This document shows positions 33,388 to 42,300 of a stretch of DNA of 64,000 nt, piece after piece. Source of the DNA: Mantis religiosa (taxonomy: Eukaryota; Arthropoda; Insecta; Mantodea; Mantidae); contig CM060954.1 of the NCBI GenBank assembly GCA_030765055.1, forward strand, positions 112,704,107 through 112,768,106. The letters are read 5' to 3'. The notes beneath the pieces were generated by a model that worked only from the letters and a program-made list of their open reading frames with translations, was not told where the DNA came from and did not search any database. Position 1 is the first letter of the stretch. Every line of letters begins with the position of its first letter. Position numbers and translations under genes: made by a program.

Positions 33388-34206
33388 TGAAACAGTTATT
33401 TTATGTTGTCCCCAAAGAGTTTCAAATATTGTATTATGTGAGGTTATGTAGAGTGAGTCACGCACAGAGAAGCTATGTAAGTGGAAATGACGTCACAAAA
33501 GTGTGGAATAACAAACTTATTTGTGATTGGTGTGACGCGTATATCGTAAAACGTGGACCAATCAGATATAGAAGATTTTACGTTGCCATGGAGGATATTC
33601 AATATTCCTCTAGAGGGATCGAACTATTAGCGAAATGCTAATGTGTAGAAGAAGCGGAACCGGTCATTCTTCTCCTAACAGTCGCCGTGAACGGATGTAA
33701 GGTTCTCTTCTTAAACGCCGTTGTGTGCGGAAGAGTATAAGTTTATTCTCGTAACCATCATCGATTATAACTAGATAATCTTTACATTAAATATCATCGC
33801 TAGAAGACACACAATTTAATTATTATACACGGTAGTAAAAAAACGTATAAAACTTTTGATTCTTGCACGCATCCAGATAAACGCGTCACATCAAGTGAAT
33901 CTTGTGTAAGAATAGTGTTATAAATGTTGTATCATACATCTTGTTCGAACTGGTGTTAATTGAAGTAAGGAAATAAAAGTTTCTACTTTATTTAATACAG
34001 AGGAAAATGATTACTCATTTTACGTAAAATTTCCTTCCGCCGTACCACCCCTGTAAAAAGAAGATATCTAGCTCAACCGACTGAAGCCACGCCGAGGTAA
34101 GCTGGGACTTCAAGAATCATCAATTCCAACCCTGTTCCAAATGATCACCTCAACGAGGGGCATAATTCGCCATCCTTCTATACGATTCGACAAAAATCCA
34201 GTTCCA
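33388..34206 (+). repeat. 5' LTR of element 2
   Basis: 819 bp, TGAAACAG...CAGTTCCA. Contains a perfect CRE palindrome TGACGTCA (about 33488-33495), inverted CCAAT boxes (TGATTGG and CCAATCA) around 33524-33565, and AATAAA near 33973. Confidence 0.95.
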
Positions 34207-34286
34207 AAATGGCGCCCAACGAGGGGCATAATTCGCCATCCTTCTATACGATTCGACATAAATCCAGTTCCAAAATGGCGCCCAAC
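34151..34286 (+). repeat. 66-bp tandem duplication spanning the LTR end and the start of the primer site
   Basis: Unit 34155-34220 is repeated at 34221-34286 with one difference (GACAAAAAT versus GACATAAAT). Both copies begin GAGGGGCATAATTCGCC and end TTCCAAAATGGCGCCCAAC. CAAC stands at the end of each unit and just before the first (34151-34154, 34217-34220, 34283-34286). The 3' LTR has a single copy of the LTR portion, so the duplication belongs to the LTR/leader junction. Confidence 0.95.
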
Positions 34287-34297
34287 TGTATGGCTCG
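34276..34297 (+). promoter_or_regulatory. Primer binding site of element 2, tRNA-Lys type
   Basis: TGGCGCCCAAC, followed by TGTATGGCTCG. The first 11 bases are an exact match to a tRNA-Lys primer site. A second partial copy (34210-34220) lies directly after the LTR proper because of the 66-bp duplication. Confidence 0.8.
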
Positions 34298-34451
34298 AAT
34301 AGGCAGAAGGAGGATTACACCACAGGAGAATAAATAGTGTAATGGACAGGTAACTTCGAATCAAGAAAGAAGAAAGAAGAAAAGTGAGTACGGAAAATCT
34401 TAATAGATAATTAATAGAAAAAGTGACAAAATTATAATTTTCATTTTTTTT

Positions 34452-36668
34452 ATGTTATTAAGAAAGGGAAAAATATTACCTAAAATGGAAGGTAAAAAAT
34501 TAACAGACAATAAGAATAAAAATGTTGGGGAAGGAGTGGAAAGACTAGTTAGTGATAAGAGAGCAGAAATACAAGAAGTCAGGGAAGTAGTGGAAGGAAT
34601 GATTAGTGATGATGCAGGAACAAGTAGAACAGAAATTATGCAGAGTAAAGGTAATGAAATGATAATAGACAGGTTAGAGAAAATGATGAGTAATTTTGAT
34701 GCTAAAATGGATAGTTTTAGACAGGAAATAAGACAGGAAATAAAACAGAATTCAGAAAAGGCAGATCAAAATTTAAGGCAGGAAATGAGTAATTTAAATG
34801 CTAAGGTAGATCAAAATTCAGAAAAGGTAGATCAAAATTCAGAGAAGTTAGAAGCTAGGATAGATCAAGGTTTAGGTAACCTAAGAAATGAAATTGAGAA
34901 AGGAAGAGAAGAGTGTAGAGAAGGCATAAAATCTTTAAAACAGAAAATAGAATCTCATGATGGAGAAATGTCTAAGTTAAAAGAGATGTTTCAGGAAATG
35001 AAAATAAGTCAGGAAAATGTAGTAAAAGATATAAGAAGTGAATTGGCTAAGGAGTCAGAAATCCTTAAGCAACAACAAGTAGAATTTGTAGAAAAACAAA
35101 AAGTAGAAATAGGGGAATTAGAGAATAGAATAAGACAAGAAATAGATGTAGTCTTATTAGATAATTCACGGAAATACCATGAGGAAAATATTGAAATACA
35201 GAATAATTTTGTAAGAGAGGTAAATAGTATCAGAAATGATGTTAAACTAATTGCTACTGAGGTGCAAACACAACAAGATGAACTAAAAGTTAAATATGAT
35301 GAAGTCAGTAAGTTGAATAGTGAAATGATTACAAGAATAGATTTGGCACAGGAAAGTTTTGAGAGAGAGAAAGAAAACATTAGCAAGCTGAATCAAGTTG
35401 TGGTTGCATTACAGGCAAGCAAAATTTCTGAGAACCAGAGGGTAATAAAATCTAAGAATATTACATGTATTGACTCACCTGGTAATTCAGGTAATATTGT
35501 ACAAAACTTAGAGAATTATTTGGAGAGTGACGATACAGAATCTTTGTCACCTGATTGTGAAGTAAATGGTAATGGACAAATACAAAACATGCACACACAT
35601 ACACAGTTACACAGTCATGGTAACACAAATTGTACAAATTATTTGTTGCATGACATAAGTCCACCTACTTTCGAAGAAGAATCGGGAGACAATCCCAAAA
35701 TATTTCTAAAGGAATTAGAAGAATATTTTAAAATTAAAAAGATTCCAAATGAATTTAGGATGATGATTGTTAAAAGGTGTTTGAAGAAAAATGCTTTAGA
35801 ATGGCTGAGGTTAACACTAGCATCACATGAAACGTATAGTATGTTTAGGAATGTGTTTATAAATAGGTTCTGGGGTCCAGAAAGACAGAGAAGAATTAAA
35901 GTCGAACTGGCCACTGGTAAATTCGAGTTCAAGAAGGGTGTGTCCATGACAGAATATTTCCTAAAACTTGCTAACAAAAGTAAACTTGTGAATCCAGATA
36001 TGTCAGAAACCGAGATCGTGAATATGCTAATACGACATTATCCACCGCACATTAGAAACCACCTAATTGTGGCTAAGCCCGTCGACTTTACTGATATGAT
36101 TGAGTTATTATCAGAATTTGAGGCTCATAACCTTAATTCTGATTCTACTCATAGTCAAGTTGATCCTGACAAGACTCATATAGAACAAAAGCAAGTAAAT
36201 AGACAGGAAGTAAGACCAACATTCAGGGAAAATCACAACCATACTAACCAAAACCAAAATAGTTTTAACCAAAATTGGGGCGGGGCACGTTCAAGAGACA
36301 ACTATGAACGAAGAGAGTACAACCCCAGAAAGACATATGAATCGGTAGTGCCAGGTATAGGAAGGAGAATTCCAAATACTCCTAGGAGGAATTATAATAA
36401 TGACCAACCTGTGGGAAATGTGAGGAGTAATCAGGTGAATCAACTGAGGTTTTACAGGGGAAATAACTTAAGAACGGGTTATCAAAGTAGAGGAAGAGGA
36501 ACTAGCATCGAAGACTCTTCATTAAGAGATTTTGGGGGTCCTAGGTTTGAAAGGGCAGACAATAACCTAGAAAGGACACGGACTCAGGGAATAGAAGGAG
36601 AAATAAATAACGGTAGTACCAACCCAACTGCTAGTGTAACTACCGACCGCACTAATGCGGAAAACTGA
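34452..36668 (+). CDS. Gag of element 2 (coiled-coil Gag, 738 aa)
   Basis: Structural protein expected to assemble the retrotransposon particle. The ATG at 34452 is preceded by a T-rich stretch and aligns with the Gag start in element 1. Residues about 60-340 are a long coiled coil, with short internal repeats such as QNSEKVDQNSEK and RQEIRQEI. The capsid-like Ty3/Gypsy Gag domain lies at about 410-560 (NPKIFLKELEEYF, RCLKKNALEWL, NRFWGPERQRR, MLIRHYPPHIRNHL, ELLSEFEAHNL). The C-terminus is Asn/Arg/Gly-rich (NWGGARSRDNYERR, FYRGNNLRTG, RGRGTS) and lacks a CCHC knuckle. The length is much above that of a typical Ty3/Gypsy Gag (300-450 residues), because of the N-terminal coil. The reading frame is intact, so expression is possible if the LTR is active. 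It overlaps the pol frame by 12 nt at its end. Confidence 0.92.
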   Translation: MLLRKGKILPKMEGKKLTDNKNKNVGEGVERLVSDKRAEIQEVREVVEGMISDDAGTSRTEIMQSKGNEMIIDRLEKMMSNFDAKMDSFRQEIRQEIKQNSEKADQNLRQEMSNLNAKVDQNSEKVDQNSEKLEARIDQGLGNLRNEIEKGREECREGIKSLKQKIESHDGEMSKLKEMFQEMKISQENVVKDIRSELAKESEILKQQQVEFVEKQKVEIGELENRIRQEIDVVLLDNSRKYHEENIEIQNNFVREVNSIRNDVKLIATEVQTQQDELKVKYDEVSKLNSEMITRIDLAQESFEREKENISKLNQVVVALQASKISENQRVIKSKNITCIDSPGNSGNIVQNLENYLESDDTESLSPDCEVNGNGQIQNMHTHTQLHSHGNTNCTNYLLHDISPPTFEEESGDNPKIFLKELEEYFKIKKIPNEFRMMIVKRCLKKNALEWLRLTLASHETYSMFRNVFINRFWGPERQRRIKVELATGKFEFKKGVSMTEYFLKLANKSKLVNPDMSETEIVNMLIRHYPPHIRNHLIVAKPVDFTDMIELLSEFEAHNLNSDSTHSQVDPDKTHIEQKQVNRQEVRPTFRENHNHTNQNQNSFNQNWGGARSRDNYERREYNPRKTYESVVPGIGRRIPNTPRRNYNNDQPVGNVRSNQVNQLRFYRGNNLRTGYQSRGRGTSIEDSSLRDFGGPRFERADNNLERTRTQGIEGEINNGSTNPTASVTTDRTNAEN
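36656..36668 (+). promoter_or_regulatory. Gag-pol overlap, candidate -1 frameshift site
   Basis: Gag ends GCG GAA AAC TGA; the pol frame is -1 relative to Gag and is open only after a TAA at 36653-36655. The overlap contains GGAAAAC, which allows re-pairing of both tRNAs in part. It is not one of the classical X-XXY-YYZ heptamers, so the mechanism is unproven. Confidence 0.5.
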
Positions 36669-38350
36669 GTACCAAATCATTTTGTGCCTTGGAAAGTGGT
36701 TCGGTAAAAATGACACAGGGCAAAATCAAAATTCAAAATTTACCAGAAGATAAGCTCACTCTCTCCAGAAGTAAAGATCGGGAATTAGTAAATCCACCTC
36801 AGATTAACCTTCGTATAGGCGATAGCGAATATAAAGTATTGATAGACACAGGAGCTAGTTCATCAGTAATAAGTGAGAACTTATTCAAGGAATTACTATC
36901 CAAGTTTAGGATTGAATATTTAAACGTGTGTAATGTATACTGTAGCACAGCTATTGGGAAAAAGAAAGATAAAGTTAAATATCAAGCGTTAATTCCTGCG
37001 CGAATAGATGATTTGAATTTCAATTTTATCGTATTGGTAATACCAAACTTAGCTCGTGATATTATTATTGGCAATGATGTATTGTATGGTTGGCAAAGTG
37101 TGATAGATTTCGAAAAACATGAAATGAAGGTCAAAGGAGATAATGAAGTAATCAAAATAAATTTGTTAGAAGAAATTATATTAAAAGAAGATGAGAAGGA
37201 TAGTATAAATAATGATAGGTTTTTTGTAGAAAATATAATATTATACGAAGAAGATATAATTAATAATGAAGAAGATGATAGTGGTAAAGAAAATTTACTT
37301 TTAAATAATAAAGAAAATGAGACGTTTGACCTTGGAGATCATTGTTGCCAAATAAACACATTAAATACCGACACCGAGCGAAAACAAGAAGAGGAAGAAA
37401 TGATATTCCAAAGAACTTTGAAAGAAAAATTAGGGAAAACATACAATTTAAATCACGCGCAAAGAGAACAATTGAGGTTATGTATACTAAAGAACAGGAA
37501 CGTTTTTAGTACGAAACCTGGATTGTGTAATAAGTACATACATACATTTAAGGTGAACGACATTGCTCCTTATACTCATAAAAGTAGACCTGTGCCTATC
37601 ACTATTAGACAACAAGCATCTGAAGTAATAAACGATATGCTAGAAAATGGAAATAAAATTTTAAAAGATTGGATACCAAAGTATGGGCCAATAAAGGCAA
37701 TATTATCAGACAACGCAACGGTTCACCGGAGTAAATTGTTTACTTCAGAAATGAAGAACAATAACATTAAGATGTATTACTCTTCAGCATATTTTCCCCA
37801 AGGAAATCCTTGCGAGAGAGTGATGCGTGATTTAGGCTTGTATTTCAGAATTCTGTGTCATTCTAACCACCGAGGCTGGTACAAATACTGCCATATTATT
37901 GAGAAAATCATTAACAATACCCCAAACTCTACTACCAAATTTTCACCAATCGAATTAATGACTGGACTACAACCTGAACCTCTAGTAATAAAAGCACCAA
38001 CAACCTTAAAAGTAGATGAAATGGAATTGAATGAAGAAGAAAAGTGTGCTGAAGCATTTCGAAGAATAAAAGAAAAAGCAGAGAAAAGATTATCAAAGAT
38101 ACAAAGAAAAGGAGCGAAATGGAATCCTGAAATAAATGATAAAGTTCTCGTAAAGACATTTAATATCTCCAGTTCTAAAATCAAATCCTATTGGAGAATG
38201 AATTTGTTATATAAAGGTCCATATAAAATAGTAAGAAAATTTGGGGATCATACGTACGAATTAAGAGACGATGATAATAAAATGATAGGAAAATATCACA
38301 AAACACTTTTAAAACCATTCAAAAGCCTTGACACTCACAAGAATAAATGA
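36656..38350 (+). CDS. Truncated Pol of element 2: protease fused to integrase C-terminal part
   Basis: The frame has no ATG near its start (the first one follows SGSVK at about 36710), which fits translation by frameshifting from Gag. Protease: VLIDTGASSSVISENLF around 36838 with the catalytic DTG, and LARDIIIGNDVLYGW around 37050, the second conserved block of retropepsins. A linker follows with YNLNHAQREQLRLCILK and the first residues of reverse transcriptase (SRPVPITIRQQASEVINDML). At 37650-37656 the frame jumps, without a shift, into integrase: AILSDNATVHRS holds the second Asp and NPCERVMRDLG the Glu of the DDE triad. The tail has LLYKGPYKIV, the GPY/F module. The polymerase YxDD region, RNase H, the HHCC finger and the first integrase Asp are absent, so the product cannot reverse-transcribe. 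Protease may still be active. The remainder is likely a passenger kept open by chance or by recent deletion. Confidence 0.9.
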   Translation, partial: CGKLSTKSFCALESGSVKMTQGKIKIQNLPEDKLTLSRSKDRELVNPPQINLRIGDSEYKVLIDTGASSSVISENLFKELLSKFRIEYLNVCNVYCSTAIGKKKDKVKYQALIPARIDDLNFNFIVLVIPNLARDIIIGNDVLYGWQSVIDFEKHEMKVKGDNEVIKINLLEEIILKEDEKDSINNDRFFVENIILYEEDIINNEEDDSGKENLLLNNKENETFDLGDHCCQINTLNTDTERKQEEEEMIFQRTLKEKLGKTYNLNHAQREQLRLCILKNRNVFSTKPGLCNKYIHTFKVNDIAPYTHKSRPVPITIRQQASEVINDMLENGNKILKDWIPKYGPIKAILSDNATVHRSKLFTSEMKNNNIKMYYSSAYFPQGNPCERVMRDLGLYFRILCHSNHRGWYKYCHIIEKIINNTPNSTTKFSPIELMTGLQPEPLVIKAPTTLKVDEMELNEEEKCAEAFRRIKEKAEKRLSKIQRKGAKWNPEINDKVLVKTFNISSSKIKSYWRMNLLYKGPYKIVRKFGDHTYELRDDDNKMIGKYHKTLLKPFKSLDTHKNK

Positions 38351-38497
38351 TTTAAAAAAAAAAAAATAATATGTTTATGAATTACTGAAAAATGTTTTGT
38401 TTATTATTATTGTGTTCGAATAATTTCTGATTTTATATTGTTATTTTAAATTGTATTAATTGTTCATTGTTGTAATAATGTTTAATTATTGGGGCAT

Positions 38498-38561
38498 TCT
38501 TCAGAATATATGGAACAATATTATTGGGAGATTTAAGTTAATTTTCCATATATTCTGAAGA
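38498..38561 (+). promoter_or_regulatory. Hairpin immediately upstream of the polypurine tract, element 2
   Basis: Arms TCTTCAGAATATATGGAA (38498-38515) and TTCCATATATTCTGAAGA (38544-38561) pair perfectly over 18 bp with a 28-nt loop. Compared with element 1, two adjacent pairs differ (G-C to A-U and A-U to G-C), both compensated. Confidence 0.9.
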
Positions 38562-38569
38562 GGGGCATC
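38557..38569 (+). promoter_or_regulatory. Polypurine tract of element 2
   Basis: GAAGAGGGGCATC directly before the TG of the 3' LTR. The core GAGGGGCAT also occurs near the end of each LTR (34155, 39337 region). Confidence 0.85.
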
Positions 38570-39388
38570 TGAAACAGTTATTTTATGCTGTCCCCAAAGA
38601 GTTTCAAATATTGTATTATGTGAGGTTATGTAGAGTGAGTCACGCACAGAGAAGCTATGTAAGTGGAAATGACGTCACAAAAGTGTGGAATAACAAACTT
38701 ATTTGTGATTGGTGTGACGCGTATATCGTAAAACGTGGACCAATCAGATATAGAAGATTTTACGTTGCCATGGAGGATATTCAATATTCCTCTAGAGGGA
38801 TCGAACTATTAGCGAAATGCTAATGTGTAGAAGAAGCGGAACCGGTCATTCTTCTCCTAACAGTCGCCGTGAACGGATGTAAGGTTCTCTTCTTAAACGC
38901 CGTTGTGTGCGGAAGAGTATAAGTTTATTCTCGTAACCATCATCGATTATAACTAGATAATCTTTACATTAAATATCATCGCTAGAAGACACACAATTTA
39001 ATTATTATACACGGTAGTAAAAAAACGTATAAAACTTTTGATTCTTGCACGCATCCAGATAAACGCGTCACATCAAGTGAATCTTGTGTAAGAATAGTGT
39101 TATAAATGTTGTATCATACATCTTGTTCGAACTGGTGTTAATTGAAGTAAGGAAATAAAAGTTTCTACTTTATTTAATACAGAGGAAAATGATTACTCAT
39201 TTTACGTAAAATTTCCTTCCGCCGTACCACCCCTGTAAAAAGAAGATATCTAGCTCAACCGACTGAAGCCACGCCGAGGTAAGCTGGGACTTCAAGAATC
39301 ATCAATTCCAACCCTGTTCCAAATGATCACCTCAACGAGGGGCATAATTCGCCATCCTTCTATACGATTCGACAAAAATCCAGTTCCA
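38570..39388 (+). repeat. 3' LTR of element 2
   Basis: 819 bp, matching the 5' LTR except C at 38588. Ends CAGTTCCA, followed by ACTT. Confidence 0.96.
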
Positions 39389-39392
39389 ACTT

Positions 39393-42300
39393 GCTTCGCG
39401 TTCCTTGGTCAAATATGCATCAGATCCTCGTTCTTGTCCAAACCATGCTATTCTATACGCAATAGCCTACAGTTTTCATAATCCTGGAGAAAGCCAACTT
39501 GCTTTTCCACAACGTTCTCAGTAGGGAGAAGGTGTTGTATTCCATCCAAAGATTCAACACCACAAAGTGCCCTTTACATGACAGTTTTTCGAAATATTTT
39601 AATTTCTGGAAATAGCCTCTATCTATTATGATTTTACATTTAAAATAAAATCTATATCCCGAATTTTCTGATAACTGCTTGTAAAGTCCTCTTCAGTTAA
39701 AGGAAACGTTTATGACGTTGTATAACTGAAAAACTTGCTTGCTTAAAAAATTTAATATGTTTAAATTATACAGTTTGTTTCAAATAATTTTTTTTTTAAA
39801 CTTCAGCAATTTCCCTTATTAATGATTCGAATTGTTCAATACTTAAAACATTATTTTAAAGCCCTGTAGATTTTTAGTTACTTTTGTTATTGTCATGCAA
39901 AGAACATGACATTTTAAAGTCATTATGTAGCGTCGAGCGGTCTAACCACTCAGCCACGGAGCGGCCTGATGAGGAGCGATTTCACACATTGAACCGTCTA
40001 ACATTGTCGTTACGTCCTTCGCTCATATTTCCCTCTTTTTACTTTCTTTGCCAACCTAAAATATTTGATCACTATCCGCACAGTACTTATTAAGAAATGT
40101 GCAAGGTAGCTATTTTGATGAAGTAAGTGGGAAAATAAATTTTTAAGAGTAAAAGTAATAGAAGTTATAGAAAGTGCAAATGTAATACATCGATTTTTAT
40201 TATAAAATTATCATTTTAAATTTTCCTAATTTTTGCCTTAAGTTCTGATGTATAATGGGGCACTGACAGGTAAAGCTTTAAGAATGCATAGGACTTAATT
40301 CTGAATCTTTCTATTTAATGAACATAAACTCATTTTACAATATCTACTTTTTTTTATTTTTTTTTCTTTTTTCTTTTTTTTTTTCTTTTACTTGTTCCAT
40401 TTAACATATATCGATATGTGTCTTCGTGTCACTTGTCTCACAATTTTCGCGTCGTTTAGTAACACTTTTCCTTTCCTTTTCTCATAATCAACATCAAAGT
40501 TCAATAAAAAATATTTTATCAATTCTCTCCTTAGTAGCTCCAAGAAGAGAATTGCCTAGAAAAGCAAATATTGGGAGTCTGGCGATACCTTAAAGAAAAG
40601 AAAAATTAGAAAAATATCTGTCACAATAATCTAGTGTTTATTAGTAGAAATATTTATATTCTTATGAAATATCAGTTTATCCACACTATTTTATTTTAAT
40701 TGTAATAATCATTTTCAGAAATAATTTCATTAAATATTTCGTTATAAATACAAACGGAACTGGACTTTATTGGTTCTAAAATGGTATACTTTATTTCGTA
40801 CAATCCTAACAAATATTGAATATCCAAGGGACCTAAAAGAATGACATTCTGTTGAACAGTTCTACCTATGAACAGGACATTTCAGAAATAGCTTATGCCA
40901 CAAACAAATTTAAGTGTATGTTTTCAAGTGTTCTACATTTTTTGTGCAATGCATTTTGGTCTATCGCTTAAGGTTGCACAAGATTATTCAAAATATCTTG
41001 CAAATAAAAGACACTTATTAGGCTTTTCCAGTAAATTTAAGATGTACATTATATATTTAATGTAAAGTATTAAGCAAAATCATTAGAGAAACTTTCAAGA
41101 AAATCCACTTTTTCGAAAAGTTTCGGATGTCTGGTATGGAAGTATTTTATTAAAAATCTGCGTGATGCATCTTCGGATAATATAACATAAATATTAAATT
41201 ATATATTTATAAGTTTTTCCTTTAATTATATGCTCTTCACAAACACATATAAACTCGTACATTTCTCTAAAAAAAATTTGTGTGATGTGGGAGGCCTCAA
41301 AATTGAATTTCTGTTAAAATGCAAGTATAGAAGTTTTTCATGACGTTTGATACTTTGTCTTCTGTATACGTGTACAAAAAGCAAAAAGTGAGAGTAAGAA
41401 GGTTGTAACAGGCAGAATATTTGTGAAAAGCTTAAACGATATTTTAAAAAGGGCAAAAATATGGTGCAGTGCCTCAAAATGCTTATTATGGTAGTAAATG
41501 TAGTACAGTGATGATAAGCATGATATTTATTTTTAAAGCGATTATTGAAATAGAATTGGAATGAATAATGACTAGAGGCTAGGTTTACCTCATACCCAGC
41601 TTCATTTTGCAATAAAAATTAATATATCGAGTTAACTATAGTGTTACCGTGCAATTGTTTTGCAAACTGGGACAATATTTGACTTAGAAATTGTTTACCA
41701 TGTGTTCTAACGTTTTGCAATAAATTGCTGGAATATCCATTTGTACTATTTTCGCCTACATGTCTCAAATATAATTATAATTCAAAAGAACCTTCTTGTG
41801 GTAACATTAGATTAAAAGTTCTCTACGGAACATAAAAGTTTTGTTGGCAACATGCTTACTTACTGATAACAGGTACAGAGATCTAGATACGGCGGCTCGT
41901 TTTTCCAAATACACCACTGTTCTGGCATTTACCCTCAATGTTTGCAGGGTGAGTAAGCATGTCTTAAAAAGAGATTTATTGGACTGACCTCAGATGAACT
42001 GCAGAACAAACAGAGTGATGTACGAGGTCGTGATACAAAGATTAGCTGACACTCGCTTTCTGTAATGGCAAAGAAAATACCTGCGCAAACTTCGGAACGA
42101 GAGAGTTCAATGCTCATGAGTAGCAAACAAGGAAGGGAGTGCAGTTATGCTAGGATATTTTGTTGATCTTGTCCACCTTCGTGGAACAGCGGAAGGGACC
42201 TGTGTTATCTTGTCCTTGCAAAAGGCGGATATAGCGTCTCCTGTAGGTACTTCAAGGATAAACGCTCCATCACCTTGACAAGGCCGCACTTTGCTGGATA

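Larger units (their letters stand above)
33388..39388 (+). mobile_element. LTR retrotransposon element 2 (Ty3/Gypsy, RT-deleted)
   Basis: 6001-bp insertion flanked by ACTT target duplications (33384-33387 and 39389-39392). The LTRs are 819 bp and differ, where I compared them, at one base (T at 33406, C at 38588). The order is 5' LTR, tandemly duplicated LTR end and primer site, intact Gag (738 codons), a 12-nt overlap into a pol frame (protease, linker, start of reverse transcriptase fused to the C-terminal two-thirds of integrase), hairpin, polypurine tract, 3' LTR. Deletion of the polymerase, RNase H and the start of integrase is in frame. The integrase tail has the GPY/F module, which places the element in Ty3/Gypsy. 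There is no envelope gene. It lies in the same direction as the candidate formin exon. Confidence 0.96.

Noticed and set aside
33387..33641. 84-codon frame in the 5' LTR (and its twin in the 3' LTR at 38611)
   Set aside because: It spans the promoter-like CCAAT/CRE region of both LTRs and is identical because the LTRs are identical; no domain and no reason to expect translation.
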